From: DASZHJ01 sp035581425
Lineage (GTDB): Bacteria > Pseudomonadota > Alphaproteobacteria > ATCC43930 > CGMCC-115725
DNA length: 64,000 nucleotides
Direction: 5' to 3'
Assembly: GCA_035581425.1 (NCBI GenBank)
Contig: DATJVP010000024.1
Location: forward strand, 1 to 64,000
The notes under the pieces are model-generated. The model saw only the letters and a program-made list of their open reading frames with translations. It searched no databases and was not told the origin of the DNA. Of this stretch, positions 16,937 through 25,159 are shown piece by piece; the first letter of the stretch is position 1, and the number at the start of each line of letters is the position of its first letter. Position numbers and translations under genes: made by a program.

Positions 16937-17968
16937 ATGAGCATCAAATATCCGCCGCGCAAACCGCGAAGCGGACTGGGCCGCCGCTCCTTCCTGTTCA
17001 TGACGATGGCGCTGGTAGCGGCAAGGGGAGCCATTGCGCAGGCCCAGGGGGCAGATCCCTTGCCGTCGTGGCGGGAGGGCAAGGCGAAGCAATCGCTCCT
17101 CGATTTCGTCGCAGCGGTGACGCGGGAAGGCTCCTCCGAGTTCGTGCCGGCACCGGAGCGCATCGCGACTTTCGACAACGACGGCACCTTGTGGGTCGAG
17201 CAACCGATGTATGTGCAGCTCGCCTTCGTGCTCGATCGCGTGAAGGAGCTATATCCCAAGCATCCCGAATGGAAGGAAAAGCAGCCCTTCAAGGCGGTGC
17301 TCGAGGGCGACATGAAGACGCTTGTCAAATCCGGCGAGCACGGACTCATGGCGCTGCTCATGGCGACCCACGCGGGGATGACGACGGCCGAGTTCGAGGC
17401 CATCGTGGTGCGATGGATCGCATCCGCGCGCCATCCGAGATGGCATCGTCCCTACACCGAGCTCGCCTATCAGCCGATGCTGGAGCTTCTCGCCTATCTG
17501 CGCGCGAGCGGCTTCAAGACTTTCATCGTCTCCGGTGGCGGCATCGAGTTCATGCGGCCCTGGACCGATAAGGTCTACGGCGTGCCGCCGGAGCAGGTGG
17601 TGGGATCGAGCATCAAGACACGATTCGAGATGCGCGGCGACACTCCCGTACTGGTCAGGCTACCCCAGATAAATTTCATCGACGACGGCCCCGGCAAGCC
17701 CGTCGGCATCAACGAGCACATCGGCCGGCGCCCGATCGCAGCTTTCGGGAACTCCGACGGCGACCTCCAGATGCTGCAATGGACAGCAGCCGGGTCGCAT
17801 CGCCATCTCGCGCTCCTGGTCCATCACACAGACGCGGTGCGCGAGTATGCCTACGATCGGAAATCCACCTTCGGGAAATTGAACATCGCGCTCGATGTCG
17901 CAGAGAAGAGCGGTTGGACCGTGGTAAGCATGAAGGACGATTGGGCGCGGATATTCGCGTTCGAGTGA
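16937..17968 (+). CDS. Tat-exported HAD-family phosphatase
   Basis: Protein of 343 residues with an N-terminal twin-arginine signal (GRRSFLFM at about 15-22, then a hydrophobic stretch ending AIAQAQG), so export of the folded enzyme to the periplasm is likely. HAD motifs: DNDGTLWVEQP (motif I nucleophile Asp and acid Asp), FIVSGGG (motif II), and a late acidic GNSDGDLQM (motif IV), with FIDDGPGKPVG between them. It resembles phosphoserine-phosphatase-like HAD enzymes; substrate unknown. Strong ribosome binding site AGGAGG before the ATG. Confidence 0.88.
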   Translation: MSIKYPPRKPRSGLGRRSFLFMTMALVAARGAIAQAQGADPLPSWREGKAKQSLLDFVAAVTREGSSEFVPAPERIATFDNDGTLWVEQPMYVQLAFVLDRVKELYPKHPEWKEKQPFKAVLEGDMKTLVKSGEHGLMALLMATHAGMTTAEFEAIVVRWIASARHPRWHRPYTELAYQPMLELLAYLRASGFKTFIVSGGGIEFMRPWTDKVYGVPPEQVVGSSIKTRFEMRGDTPVLVRLPQINFIDDGPGKPVGINEHIGRRPIAAFGNSDGDLQMLQWTAAGSHRHLALLVHHTDAVREYAYDRKSTFGKLNIALDVAEKSGWTVVSMKDDWARIFAFE

Positions 17969-17995
17969 CCTCGGCATTCCCCAGGGTTCGATCAC

Positions 17996-18181
17996 ATGAC
18001 GCGTCGTCGATTTTGGCTGCCCGCGCTCGTCTCGATCGCGATTGCGGCGTCGGGGATCTCGGCTTGCGAGCAATGGGGCACGACGCAGCAGCAGATCAAT
18101 TATCAGCAATGCCGCTGGGGTGTCGGCTGCCAGGCGCGCTGTGCCGAGGGCTACGAGGGCTACATCCCCTATTGCGACTGA
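17996..18181 (+). CDS. Small cysteine-containing lipoprotein
   Basis: 61 residues: MTRRRFWLPALVSIAIAA then lipobox ISAC (Cys24), followed by a 37-residue mature chain rich in Gln, Gly and Tyr with four more Cys (CRWGVGCQARC ... YC). The four cysteines could form two disulfides in the periplasm. I do not recognise the family. It starts 27 bp after the HAD phosphatase gene and could share its transcript. Confidence 0.65.
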   Translation: MTRRRFWLPALVSIAIAASGISACEQWGTTQQQINYQQCRWGVGCQARCAEGYEGYIPYCD

Positions 18182-18452
18182 GGTCCCGTGCGTCGCGGCT
18201 CAAGTCGGGCGACGGTCTCCGTCCAGGTGGATTTAGCTGGTGTTTCAGCGAGTTGAGCGGCATCGGACCGACCGGCCCCGCGCATTAGGGAGGCCAGGAG
18301 CCGAACCGTTATCTTGGGGTCATAAGCGCGCCAGGCGAACATGGCCATGCGTTCAATGTTACGCTCCCATGACGATACCGCGACTCATTCGCAATTGCAA
18401 CCTGCCCAAAAGTTCGGTACCGTCGCCGCGCACTTGCCTGGGAGCCCGGTGG
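18182..18452. other. Spacer upstream of bfd
   Basis: 271 bp between the small lipoprotein and bfd. An iron-responsive site would be expected here, but I see no convincing Fur, Irr or RirA-type palindrome and no coding signal. Confidence 0.4.
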
Positions 18453-18656
18453 ATGTACGTCTGTCTTTGCAACGCATTGACCGATCGCCAGATTCGAAAT
18501 GCGCTTGGCCCTGCCGGGGCATCGGCGAACGCCGTGCACCGCTCGCTCGGTGTTCGGCCGCAATGCTGCAAGTGCATCCCGCACATTCGGGAGCTCATTC
18601 GGAAGCACTGTGAAGCCAAATCCAACGGCCCCGTCGGAGAGAGCGCGCCGGCATAG
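18453..18656 (+). CDS. bfd: Bacterioferritin-associated ferredoxin (BFD-like [2Fe-2S] protein)
   Basis: 67-residue protein with the BFD [2Fe-2S] pattern: CLC close to the N-terminus (MYVCLCNALTDRQIRNAL) and CCKC after about 30 residues (RPQCCKCIPHIREL). In other bacteria Bfd reduces the iron core of bacterioferritin to mobilise iron. The next gene is bacterioferritin, consistent with that job. GGGAG lies about 8 nt upstream of the ATG. Confidence 0.9.
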   Translation: MYVCLCNALTDRQIRNALGPAGASANAVHRSLGVRPQCCKCIPHIRELIRKHCEAKSNGPVGESAPA

Positions 18657-18720
18657 CAACGGCCTCGAGCCGGGCAGCGTGCCTGGCCTCGCGAGCGAGG
18701 GTTGACAGGGGGAGACTCGC

Positions 18721-19197
18721 ATGCGGCCCCAGCCGAAAATCGTTCAGCACTTGAATGGCGTGCTCAAGAACGAGCTCACAGCCATCAACCAGTATTTCCT
18801 GCACGCGCGCATGCTGAAGCATTGGGGCGTCAGCAAGCTCGGCAAGTACGAGTACGAGGAATCGCTGAGCGAGATGAAGCATGCGGACAAGCTGATCGAC
18901 CGCATCCTCTTCCTCGAGGGCCTGCCGAACCTGCAGCATCTCGACAAGCTCCTCATCGGCGAGAACGTGCCGGAGATCCTCGACTGCGATCTGAAGTTGG
19001 AGCGGAAGAATCTCACCGATCTCCGGGCGGGGATCGCCGATTGCGAGGCTGCGCAGGATTATGGGAGCCGCGACTTGCTCTCGGAAATATTGCGGGCCGA
19101 GGAAGAGGCCGTGGATTTTATCGAGACACAGCTCGCGCTCATCAAGAGCGTCGGCATCGAGAACTACATCCAGCTTCAATCCGACAGCGCCGAATAA
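18721..19197 (+). CDS. bfr: Bacterioferritin, ferroxidase ligand His130 replaced by Ala
   Basis: Iron-storage protein of 158 residues, the same length as E. coli Bfr, expected to form a 24-mer with heme at subunit interfaces. Counting residues, heme ligand Met52 is present (ESLSEMKHAD) and ferroxidase ligands Glu18, Tyr25, Glu51, His54, Glu94 and Glu127 are all in place. The codon at the position of the sixth ligand, His130, is GCC (Ala) in EILRAEEEAVDFIE. That would weaken or change di-iron oxidation. Preceded by bfd and by a GGGGGAG ribosome binding site. Confidence 0.93.
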   Translation: MRPQPKIVQHLNGVLKNELTAINQYFLHARMLKHWGVSKLGKYEYEESLSEMKHADKLIDRILFLEGLPNLQHLDKLLIGENVPEILDCDLKLERKNLTDLRAGIADCEAAQDYGSRDLLSEILRAEEEAVDFIETQLALIKSVGIENYIQLQSDSAE

Positions 19198-19300
19198 GAG
19201 CAGCCTCGGACCCGCTCGCGCCGGCGTCGCAGCCGAGAGCGCCGTGCCGACCCTGTCGCGTTGCTGACCGGGCGGCCACGGAGTAAACACCCCGACCCCG

Positions 19301-20725
19301 ATGACCGCGGACTATATCGCTTTTCATGCAGCAGAACGCCCCGATGCCCTCGCCGTCGTGAACGACGGACGCGAGATTACCTTCGCGCAATTTTCGCGGG
19401 ACATCCGAAAATTCACGGCGGCTTTGCGCGAATTCGAACTGCCGCGCGGCGCGCGGGCACTGATCGATTGCGAGGACGTCTACGCCCACTGGCTGCTCCG
19501 GTTCGCCTTCGAGCGGCTCGGCGTGGTTACCGCGACCTCGAGCCTCCCGCAGGATCCGGCCTCCCTGCCCTTTCTGCGGAGCTTCGCTCTCCTGCTGTCG
19601 GAAAAGGACTCTCCGCCCGAGATTGCAGCGCACCAATATCGAATAACGCCGCTGTGGCTGCGAGAAATCCTTGCAAGCGACCGCGTGGACGATGCTCCAG
19701 GTCCGGCCGAGCGGCCTGCCGACCCCCTGCGCATTCTGCACACGTCGGGCACCACCGGCACGGCCAAGCGAGTTCTCTACTCGCGGCGGATCCATGACCG
19801 CTCGATCGAGAAAGTCATGTGGCTCGTTGGCTTCACGCATCGGTCGCGGTATTTGCAGGCCCTTCCGCTGGGTGTCGGCGGTCCCACGGCATGCATGCGG
19901 GCGGGTGGCACCGTCGTCATCGAGAGCCGGATGACAGCGGCGCAGGCCATCGTCGCTCACGGGGTTACGCACACGACGCTGCCGCCGATCGCATTGAAGC
20001 AAGTCTTGGACGAGTTGCCCGCGGGTTTTATCAAGCCGGACAAGCTGACGATCCTGTCGCTCGGCGCGAAAGTGTCCGGAGCCTTGCGCGACAAGGCGAT
20101 ATCTCGCCTCGCGACCGAGGTCTGCGATCTCTACGGAACCAACGAAGCCGGCTTCGTCAGCTCGATCCGAGGCATTGCGGAAATCGGCGCGGTATGGCCG
20201 GGCGTCGAAGTCGAAGTGGTCGACGAGCAGGAACGGCCATTGCCCTATGGTGCACTCGGTCGGATCAGAGTGCGGACCGATTGCATGGTCGAGGGCTATC
20301 TCGACGATCCCGAAGCCACCGCCCGCGCCTTCCGGGACGGCTGGTTCTACGCCGGCGACCTCGGGACGCTTCACGACGCGCGCCGGCTGCAGGTCTTAGG
20401 CAGGAGCGACGATGTCCTCAACATCGGCTGGAGCAAGTTCTTGCCGGAAATGTTGGAGGATCTGGTCCTCAAATTCGCCGCGGTCGGCGATGTCGGGGTC
20501 TGCTCGCTGCCGAATGCAGATGGGATCGACGAGATCGCTGTCGCAGTATCGGACCCTCACGGCGGCAGGGAGGAACTTCTGGAACGGGTCACCCGTGCGT
20601 TCCGGAGTTTTCAAGTCGGCAACTTCAAGGTGCTGATCGTCGATCGCATTCCCAGAAATGCGAACGGCAAGATCGAGCGCAACCGTCTGAAAGATGCCGC
20701 TGCCAGAATGACGCGCGCCCCGTAG
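19301..20725 (+). CDS. AMP-dependent synthetase/ligase
   Basis: ANL-superfamily enzyme of 474 residues, somewhat short for the family. Motifs: LHTSGTTGTAKRVLYSR (P-loop), LYGTNEAGF, RDGWFYAGDLG, the hinge region RLQVLGRSDDVLNIG, and catalytic lysine in PRNANGKIERNRLK. The adenylated acid is unknown. Its 3' end lies 6 bp from the convergent flavoprotein gene. The three genes on the other strand (flavoprotein, aroE-like, alpha/beta-barrel protein) may form a joint catabolic set, but the opposite orientation leaves this open. Confidence 0.9.
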   Translation: MTADYIAFHAAERPDALAVVNDGREITFAQFSRDIRKFTAALREFELPRGARALIDCEDVYAHWLLRFAFERLGVVTATSSLPQDPASLPFLRSFALLLSEKDSPPEIAAHQYRITPLWLREILASDRVDDAPGPAERPADPLRILHTSGTTGTAKRVLYSRRIHDRSIEKVMWLVGFTHRSRYLQALPLGVGGPTACMRAGGTVVIESRMTAAQAIVAHGVTHTTLPPIALKQVLDELPAGFIKPDKLTILSLGAKVSGALRDKAISRLATEVCDLYGTNEAGFVSSIRGIAEIGAVWPGVEVEVVDEQERPLPYGALGRIRVRTDCMVEGYLDDPEATARAFRDGWFYAGDLGTLHDARRLQVLGRSDDVLNIGWSKFLPEMLEDLVLKFAAVGDVGVCSLPNADGIDEIAVAVSDPHGGREELLERVTRAFRSFQVGNFKVLIVDRIPRNANGKIERNRLKDAAARMTRAP

Positions 20726-20731
20726 GCGCGC

Positions 20732-22453
20732 TTACGACGCGCTGCCGCGCGAGATCTGCGGTCCGGCCGCGGCGAGCGCCATTGCAGCGCGATAGGCGAA
20801 GACCATCGCCGGCCCAAGGGTGATGCCGGGCCCGGGGTAGTGGCCACGCATGATCGAGGCCATGTCGTTACCGCAGGCGAAAAGGCCCGGGATCGGCGCG
20901 CCCGTCGAGGAGAGCACGCGCCCATCCGCGTCGGTCTTCAATCCGACGCTAGTCCCGAGCACGCTCGGATAGACCGCCATCGCGTAGAAGGGCGCTTTTG
21001 CGATGGGGCCTAGACATGGGTTCGGCGCATGGTGGGGATCGCCATTGTGGCGGTCGAAGTCGGTCGAGCCCTTGCCAAAATCCTCGTCGACGCCGGTCTC
21101 GGCGAAGCGATTGTGGCGCTTCACGGTCACACTGAGACCGGCGGCGTCGATGCCTATCTCGCGCGCGAGCCGGTCCAGCGAGGCCGCCTCGACGAGATAG
21201 CCCTTCTTGACGAACTGCCGCCAGCGGCGCCGTCCCGGCGGAATGCGGCCGAGCCCGTAATTCCTGACGAAGTCGCGGTCGCAGACGAGCCAAGTGGGGA
21301 TGGTCGGCACCGTCGCATGCGAGGCGAGCATCGCCGTCACGAAATCGTGGTACGAGACCGCCTCGTCGACGAAGCGCCGGCCCGAAGCGTTGACCGCGAC
21401 GAGGCCGGGCTTGGAGCGGTCGAGCATCAGATGCGGAAAGGCGCCGCGCCCGCCCCGAAGCCAACTCGTCTCGGAAACCGGCGCCCAGAATGCTGGCGAA
21501 GCGTGGTCCTCCTCGACAACCGCACCCACCGCCCGCGCGAGCCCGATTCCGTCGCCCGCGGCACCGGAGAAGGCAAGCGCATGCGCTAGCGGCGGCCGAA
21601 CGTGCTCGTTGAGCCGCTCGACGCTGCCGCCGAAACCTCCGGTCGCGAGCACGATACCGCGACGCGCGGACACGCGAAGAGGCTTTCCTTCGACGGAGAG
21701 TTCGGCCGCGAATACGCGGCCCTCCGCGGCGGCCAGGCGCCTTAGCGAAGTGTTCAGCAGGATGCGGACATTGTGCCGCCGCAAGCTGTAAAGGAGCCTC
21801 GCGACGAGAGCGTTCCCCATCAAAAGCCTGGTCCCGCGCCGGTGGCGCAGGCGATCCCGCGCCTGCCGCCACAGCAGGGAAGCGGCAGACCGGGCCGCAG
21901 CGAGCGAGGCGAAGGGCCGAGCGAGCGGCTCGATATCGGCGCGGCCGATCATCATGCCGCCGAGCGCCATGAATTCGCCGATGGGCGGGCGCACCAGGGC
22001 GAAGTCCTTGCCGAGCAGGCGGCCGTCGAAGGGCAGCGGCGAGAGCGCGCGGCCACCCAACGTCCCGCCGGGACGGTTGGCGAGATAGTCGGGGTGACGA
22101 GCATAGGCCGCGAATTTTACCTCACTCAGCCGGTCGAGATAATCGACGGCCTCGGCGGCAGTCTCGAGATAGGTCTCGCGGCGATCGTCGGAGGCCACGC
22201 CGATCACCGCATCGAGATAGCGCCGCGCATCGTCGATCCCGTGCGCGAAGCCGGCCTCTCGACTCTGCCGGGTACCGGGCACCCAGATCGTGCCGGCGGA
22301 GGTGGCACTGGTGCCGCCGATTTCCGCGGATTTCTCGCAGAGCAGGACATCGAGCCCCTCGAGCGCGCAGACCAGCGCCGCGGTCATGCCTGCCGCCCCG
22401 GCGCCTACCACAAGCGCATCGACCTCGACGCCGGACTCGCCGTCCTCTTGCAT
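20732..22453 (-). CDS. FAD-dependent oxidoreductase, KstD/fumarate-reductase flavoprotein type
   Basis: Flavoprotein of 573 residues: N-terminal dinucleotide loop VVGAGAAGMTAALVCALEG, GGTSATSAGTIWVPG, a second nucleotide segment GIVLATGGFGGS, and a C-terminal GLFACGNDMASIMRGHYPGPG typical of 3-ketosteroid delta-1-dehydrogenase-like and fumarate-reductase-like enzymes. The family introduces or removes C=C bonds next to a carbonyl. The substrate is not evident. Last gene of a leftward set; its ATG lies 5 bp after the stop of the aroE-like gene. Confidence 0.9.
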   Translation of the reverse strand: MQEDGESGVEVDALVVGAGAAGMTAALVCALEGLDVLLCEKSAEIGGTSATSAGTIWVPGTRQSREAGFAHGIDDARRYLDAVIGVASDDRRETYLETAAEAVDYLDRLSEVKFAAYARHPDYLANRPGGTLGGRALSPLPFDGRLLGKDFALVRPPIGEFMALGGMMIGRADIEPLARPFASLAAARSAASLLWRQARDRLRHRRGTRLLMGNALVARLLYSLRRHNVRILLNTSLRRLAAAEGRVFAAELSVEGKPLRVSARRGIVLATGGFGGSVERLNEHVRPPLAHALAFSGAAGDGIGLARAVGAVVEEDHASPAFWAPVSETSWLRGGRGAFPHLMLDRSKPGLVAVNASGRRFVDEAVSYHDFVTAMLASHATVPTIPTWLVCDRDFVRNYGLGRIPPGRRRWRQFVKKGYLVEAASLDRLAREIGIDAAGLSVTVKRHNRFAETGVDEDFGKGSTDFDRHNGDPHHAPNPCLGPIAKAPFYAMAVYPSVLGTSVGLKTDADGRVLSSTGAPIPGLFACGNDMASIMRGHYPGPGITLGPAMVFAYRAAMALAAAGPQISRGSAS

Positions 22454-22458
22454 TGAAT

Positions 22459-23295
22459 TTAGGCGCCGATCACGCGGGCGATCGCCTCCGGGCTGTAATC
22501 GCCGTCGGGAAAGGGGAAGAACTCGCGCATGGCATCGAGTTGATTGTCCATCATCACCGTGCCGGGTTGCACGTGGCAGCCTCGCTCCCGCGCCACGGCA
22601 AGCAGCGGCGTGATCTGCGGGTGGACGACGACGTCGGCGACGATCGCGGCGCCGGAGAGACCGGTACAGTCGATCGGGATCGGATCCTCCGCCTTCATGC
22701 CCAGAGGGCTCGCGTTCACGATGAGGTCGAACCCCTTTGCCGCCGCAGGCGAGACGCCCGAAGGCGTGCCGGCGGCTTCCAGGCGGCGCGCGAGATCGGC
22801 CGCGCGCTCCGCCACGATATCCGCGACATGCACGCTGGCGGCGCCTGCCTCCGCGATCGCGAAGGCGATGGCGTTACCGACGCCGCCGGAACCCACGACG
22901 AGCGCGCGGCGCCCCTCGATCCGCTGCCCGGTTCGGGCCAGTCCCTTCACGAAGCCGAGGCCGTCGACGATATCGCCCGTCCAGCTTCCGTCGGCCTCGC
23001 GCCGCACGACGTTGGCAGACCCGACGCGGCGGGAGCGGGGCGTCAGGCGATCCACCAACGAGATCATCGATTGCTTGTGAGGGATGGTCGCGATCAATCC
23101 CAGGGCGTTCCGCACGCTACGCAGTCCGGCGACGAAGGAAGGAAGGTGCGCCGGCGTAACGTGCACCGGCACGCAGACCGCATTGAAACCGTTGGCTCGG
23201 AAGAGCGCGCTCAGGACCTCCGGCGAGCGGACCTGGCGAATGGGATCGCCGACGATGGGCAGGAGCTGTGTCGCGCCGTCGACGATCTTTTGCAT
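22459..23295 (-). CDS. Shikimate dehydrogenase-like protein
   Basis: NAD(P)-dependent dehydrogenase of 278 residues of the AroE superfamily. Nucleotide loop VVGSGGVGNAIAF, catalytic Lys in ATIPHKQSM and Asp in DIVDGLGF are kept. The usual substrate serine pair (SxS) reads QVRSP, keeping only the second Ser, and the NTD motif reads IVD. This points to a catabolic or otherwise altered substrate rather than shikimate pathway AroE. Its ATG overlaps the stop of the upstream alpha/beta-barrel gene by one base (TGATG). Confidence 0.86.
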   Translation of the reverse strand: MQKIVDGATQLLPIVGDPIRQVRSPEVLSALFRANGFNAVCVPVHVTPAHLPSFVAGLRSVRNALGLIATIPHKQSMISLVDRLTPRSRRVGSANVVRREADGSWTGDIVDGLGFVKGLARTGQRIEGRRALVVGSGGVGNAIAFAIAEAGAASVHVADIVAERAADLARRLEAAGTPSGVSPAAAKGFDLIVNASPLGMKAEDPIPIDCTGLSGAAIVADVVVHPQITPLLAVARERGCHVQPGTVMMDNQLDAMREFFPFPDGDYSPEAIARVIGA

Positions 23296-23981
23296 CAGGC
23301 GACATCCTCCGCAGTGAGAAGATAGGCCAGGTCATAAACGGCCGACTGCTCCGCGGTGATCGCGACCGCCTCGCGCAAGAGGGCAAGGACCGCGGGCATC
23401 GCCGCCTGCACTTCCGGCCGGCCGGTGCCCTCCACCATCACCACCGCATCGAAGACGTCCTCGCCGGTTGCCGTCCGCAGCTCGGTCTCGCGGGTCTTGA
23501 CCCGCGATGTGTCCGGCGAGGCCACGCCAAAGTGAGCGCCGGCGATGCCATCGACCACGGCGATGCGATAGGCGAGCCGCTCCGCCGCCGCCTCGAAATC
23601 GGCCAAGGCACCGTCCGGAACGCTCAACCTGATCGTGGCGAGCGCGCCGCCGATTCCCCGTCCGACACTCGCGGAAAGGATGCAGGCGCAGCGGGCGAAG
23701 TTCCGAAAGCTCGGAAGAGTGCGTTTTGCCCAGTGCGTGGGATTGTTGAGCCGCGCGCGGTAATCCTCCGAGCTCAGCGTCTCCAATTTCACGGTCTCGT
23801 AGAGCGTGAACCAGCGCTGATGGTCGAGGCCCCAATCCACGTACCGCCGCCCCACAAGAAAGCCCGGTACACCCAGGCGCTCCGGCATATGCTGGCGCGT
23901 GTGCCAGGTGCTGTACTCAGCCTCGCCGGCGGCGGTGATATCGTGCCAGATCGCCATGAACGCTCGCCCCCTGAGAGCCAT
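23295..23981 (-). CDS. Unknown protein, dimeric alpha/beta-barrel-like (possible DUF4286 relative)
   Basis: 228 residues. The N-terminal half reads MAIWHDITAAGEAEYSTWHT, RQHMPERLGVPGF and GRRYV with RWFTLYE, a pattern seen in ferredoxin-like alpha/beta-barrel proteins; the second half has a similar beta-alpha-beta rhythm (ATIRLSVPDGALADFE). So it may hold two tandem barrels in one chain. Function unknown. AGGAG lies 7 nt before the ATG at 23981. Translationally coupled to the aroE-like gene and 56 bp downstream of frmA on the same strand. Confidence 0.72.
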   Translation of the reverse strand: MALRGRAFMAIWHDITAAGEAEYSTWHTRQHMPERLGVPGFLVGRRYVDWGLDHQRWFTLYETVKLETLSSEDYRARLNNPTHWAKRTLPSFRNFARCACILSASVGRGIGGALATIRLSVPDGALADFEAAAERLAYRIAVVDGIAGAHFGVASPDTSRVKTRETELRTATGEDVFDAVVMVEGTGRPEVQAAMPAVLALLREAVAITAEQSAVYDLAYLLTAEDVA

Positions 23982-24037
23982 CGCTCCGCTCCTCGCAAGT
24001 TCCGATTTTCCTGGCGCTGCCGCGGGACTCACCCCGC

Positions 24038-25147
24038 TCAATAGACAACGACGCTGCGGATCGATTTTCCCTCGTGCATGAGGTCGAAGCCGTGGTTGAT
24101 CTGCTCGAGCTTCAGGGTGTGCGTGATCAGCGGGTCGATCTGGATCTTCCCGTCCATATACCAATCGACGATCCTCGGGACATCGGTGCGGCCGCGCGCG
24201 CCGCCGAAGGCCGTGCCCTTCCAGACGCGGCCCGTGACGAGTTGGAAGGGACGCGTGCGGATCTCCTGGCCTGCCCCGGCGACGCCGATGATGATGCTGA
24301 CGCCCCAGCCCTTATGACAGCACTCGAGCGCCTGGCGCATCACGTCGACATTGCCGATGCACTCGAAGCTGTAATCGGCACCGCCTTTGGTGAGATTGAC
24401 GAGATAGGGAACGATCTCCGCGCCGACCTCCTTCGGATTGACGAAATGCGTCATGCCGAAGCGCTCCGCGAGGGCGCGGCGCGCGGGATTGATGTCGACA
24501 CCGACGATCATCTCGGCGCCGGCCATGCGCGCGCCCTGGACGACGTTGAGGCCGATGCCGCCGAGGCCGAACACCACCACCCTGGCGCCGGGCTCGACCT
24601 TCGCGGTGTTGATGACCGCGCCAATGCCGGTCGTGACGCCGCAGCCGATGTAGCAGACCTTGTCGAAGGGCGCATCCTCGCGAATCTTCGCGAGCGCGAT
24701 CTCCGGCACCACCGTGTGGTTCGCGAAGGTCGAGGTCCCCATGTAGTGCAGGAGCCGGCTGCCGCCGAGGGAGAAGCGGCTGGAGCCGTCCGGCATCAAC
24801 CCCTGCCCCTGCGTCGCGCGGATCGCCTGGCAGAGATTCGTCTTCCGGCTGAGGCAATACTCGCACTGCCGGCATTCCGGCGTGTAGAGGGGGATCACAT
24901 GGTCGCCGCGCTTGAGGCTGGTGACCCCTGGGCCGACCTCGACGACGACACCTGCGCCCTCATGCCCGAGGACCGCGGGGAAAAGCCCCTCGGGATCGGC
25001 GCCGGAGAGCGTGTAGGCGTCGGTGTGGCAGATGCCGGTCGCCTTGACCTCGACCAACACCTCGCCCTGCTTCGGTCCCTCGAGTTCGACGGTCTCGATG
25101 GTAAGGGGCGCACCCGCCTTGTGCGCCACTGCCGCGCGCGTCTTCAT
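24038..25147 (-). CDS. frmA: S-(hydroxymethyl)glutathione dehydrogenase / class III alcohol dehydrogenase
   Basis: Zinc enzyme of 369 residues oxidising S-hydroxymethylglutathione in formaldehyde detoxification, also able to reduce S-nitrosoglutathione. Catalytic zinc region ATGICHTDAYTLSG, catalytic GHEGAG, structural-zinc cysteines CRQCEYCLSRKTNLC, the class III segment GCGVTTGIGA and NAD loop VFGLGGIGLNVVQG. C-terminus runs DPLITHTLKLEQINHGFDLM. It lies 12 bp downstream of pntB on the same strand. The S-formylglutathione hydrolase partner is not in the window. Confidence 0.96.
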   Translation of the reverse strand: MKTRAAVAHKAGAPLTIETVELEGPKQGEVLVEVKATGICHTDAYTLSGADPEGLFPAVLGHEGAGVVVEVGPGVTSLKRGDHVIPLYTPECRQCEYCLSRKTNLCQAIRATQGQGLMPDGSSRFSLGGSRLLHYMGTSTFANHTVVPEIALAKIREDAPFDKVCYIGCGVTTGIGAVINTAKVEPGARVVVFGLGGIGLNVVQGARMAGAEMIVGVDINPARRALAERFGMTHFVNPKEVGAEIVPYLVNLTKGGADYSFECIGNVDVMRQALECCHKGWGVSIIIGVAGAGQEIRTRPFQLVTGRVWKGTAFGGARGRTDVPRIVDWYMDGKIQIDPLITHTLKLEQINHGFDLMHEGKSIRSVVVY

Positions 25148-25159
25148 CGCAGCCTCCTC

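Noticed and set aside
18182..18452. Fur/Irr box upstream of bfd-bfr
   Set aside because: AT-rich matches such as CGCAATTGCAA are too short and asymmetric to be claimed.
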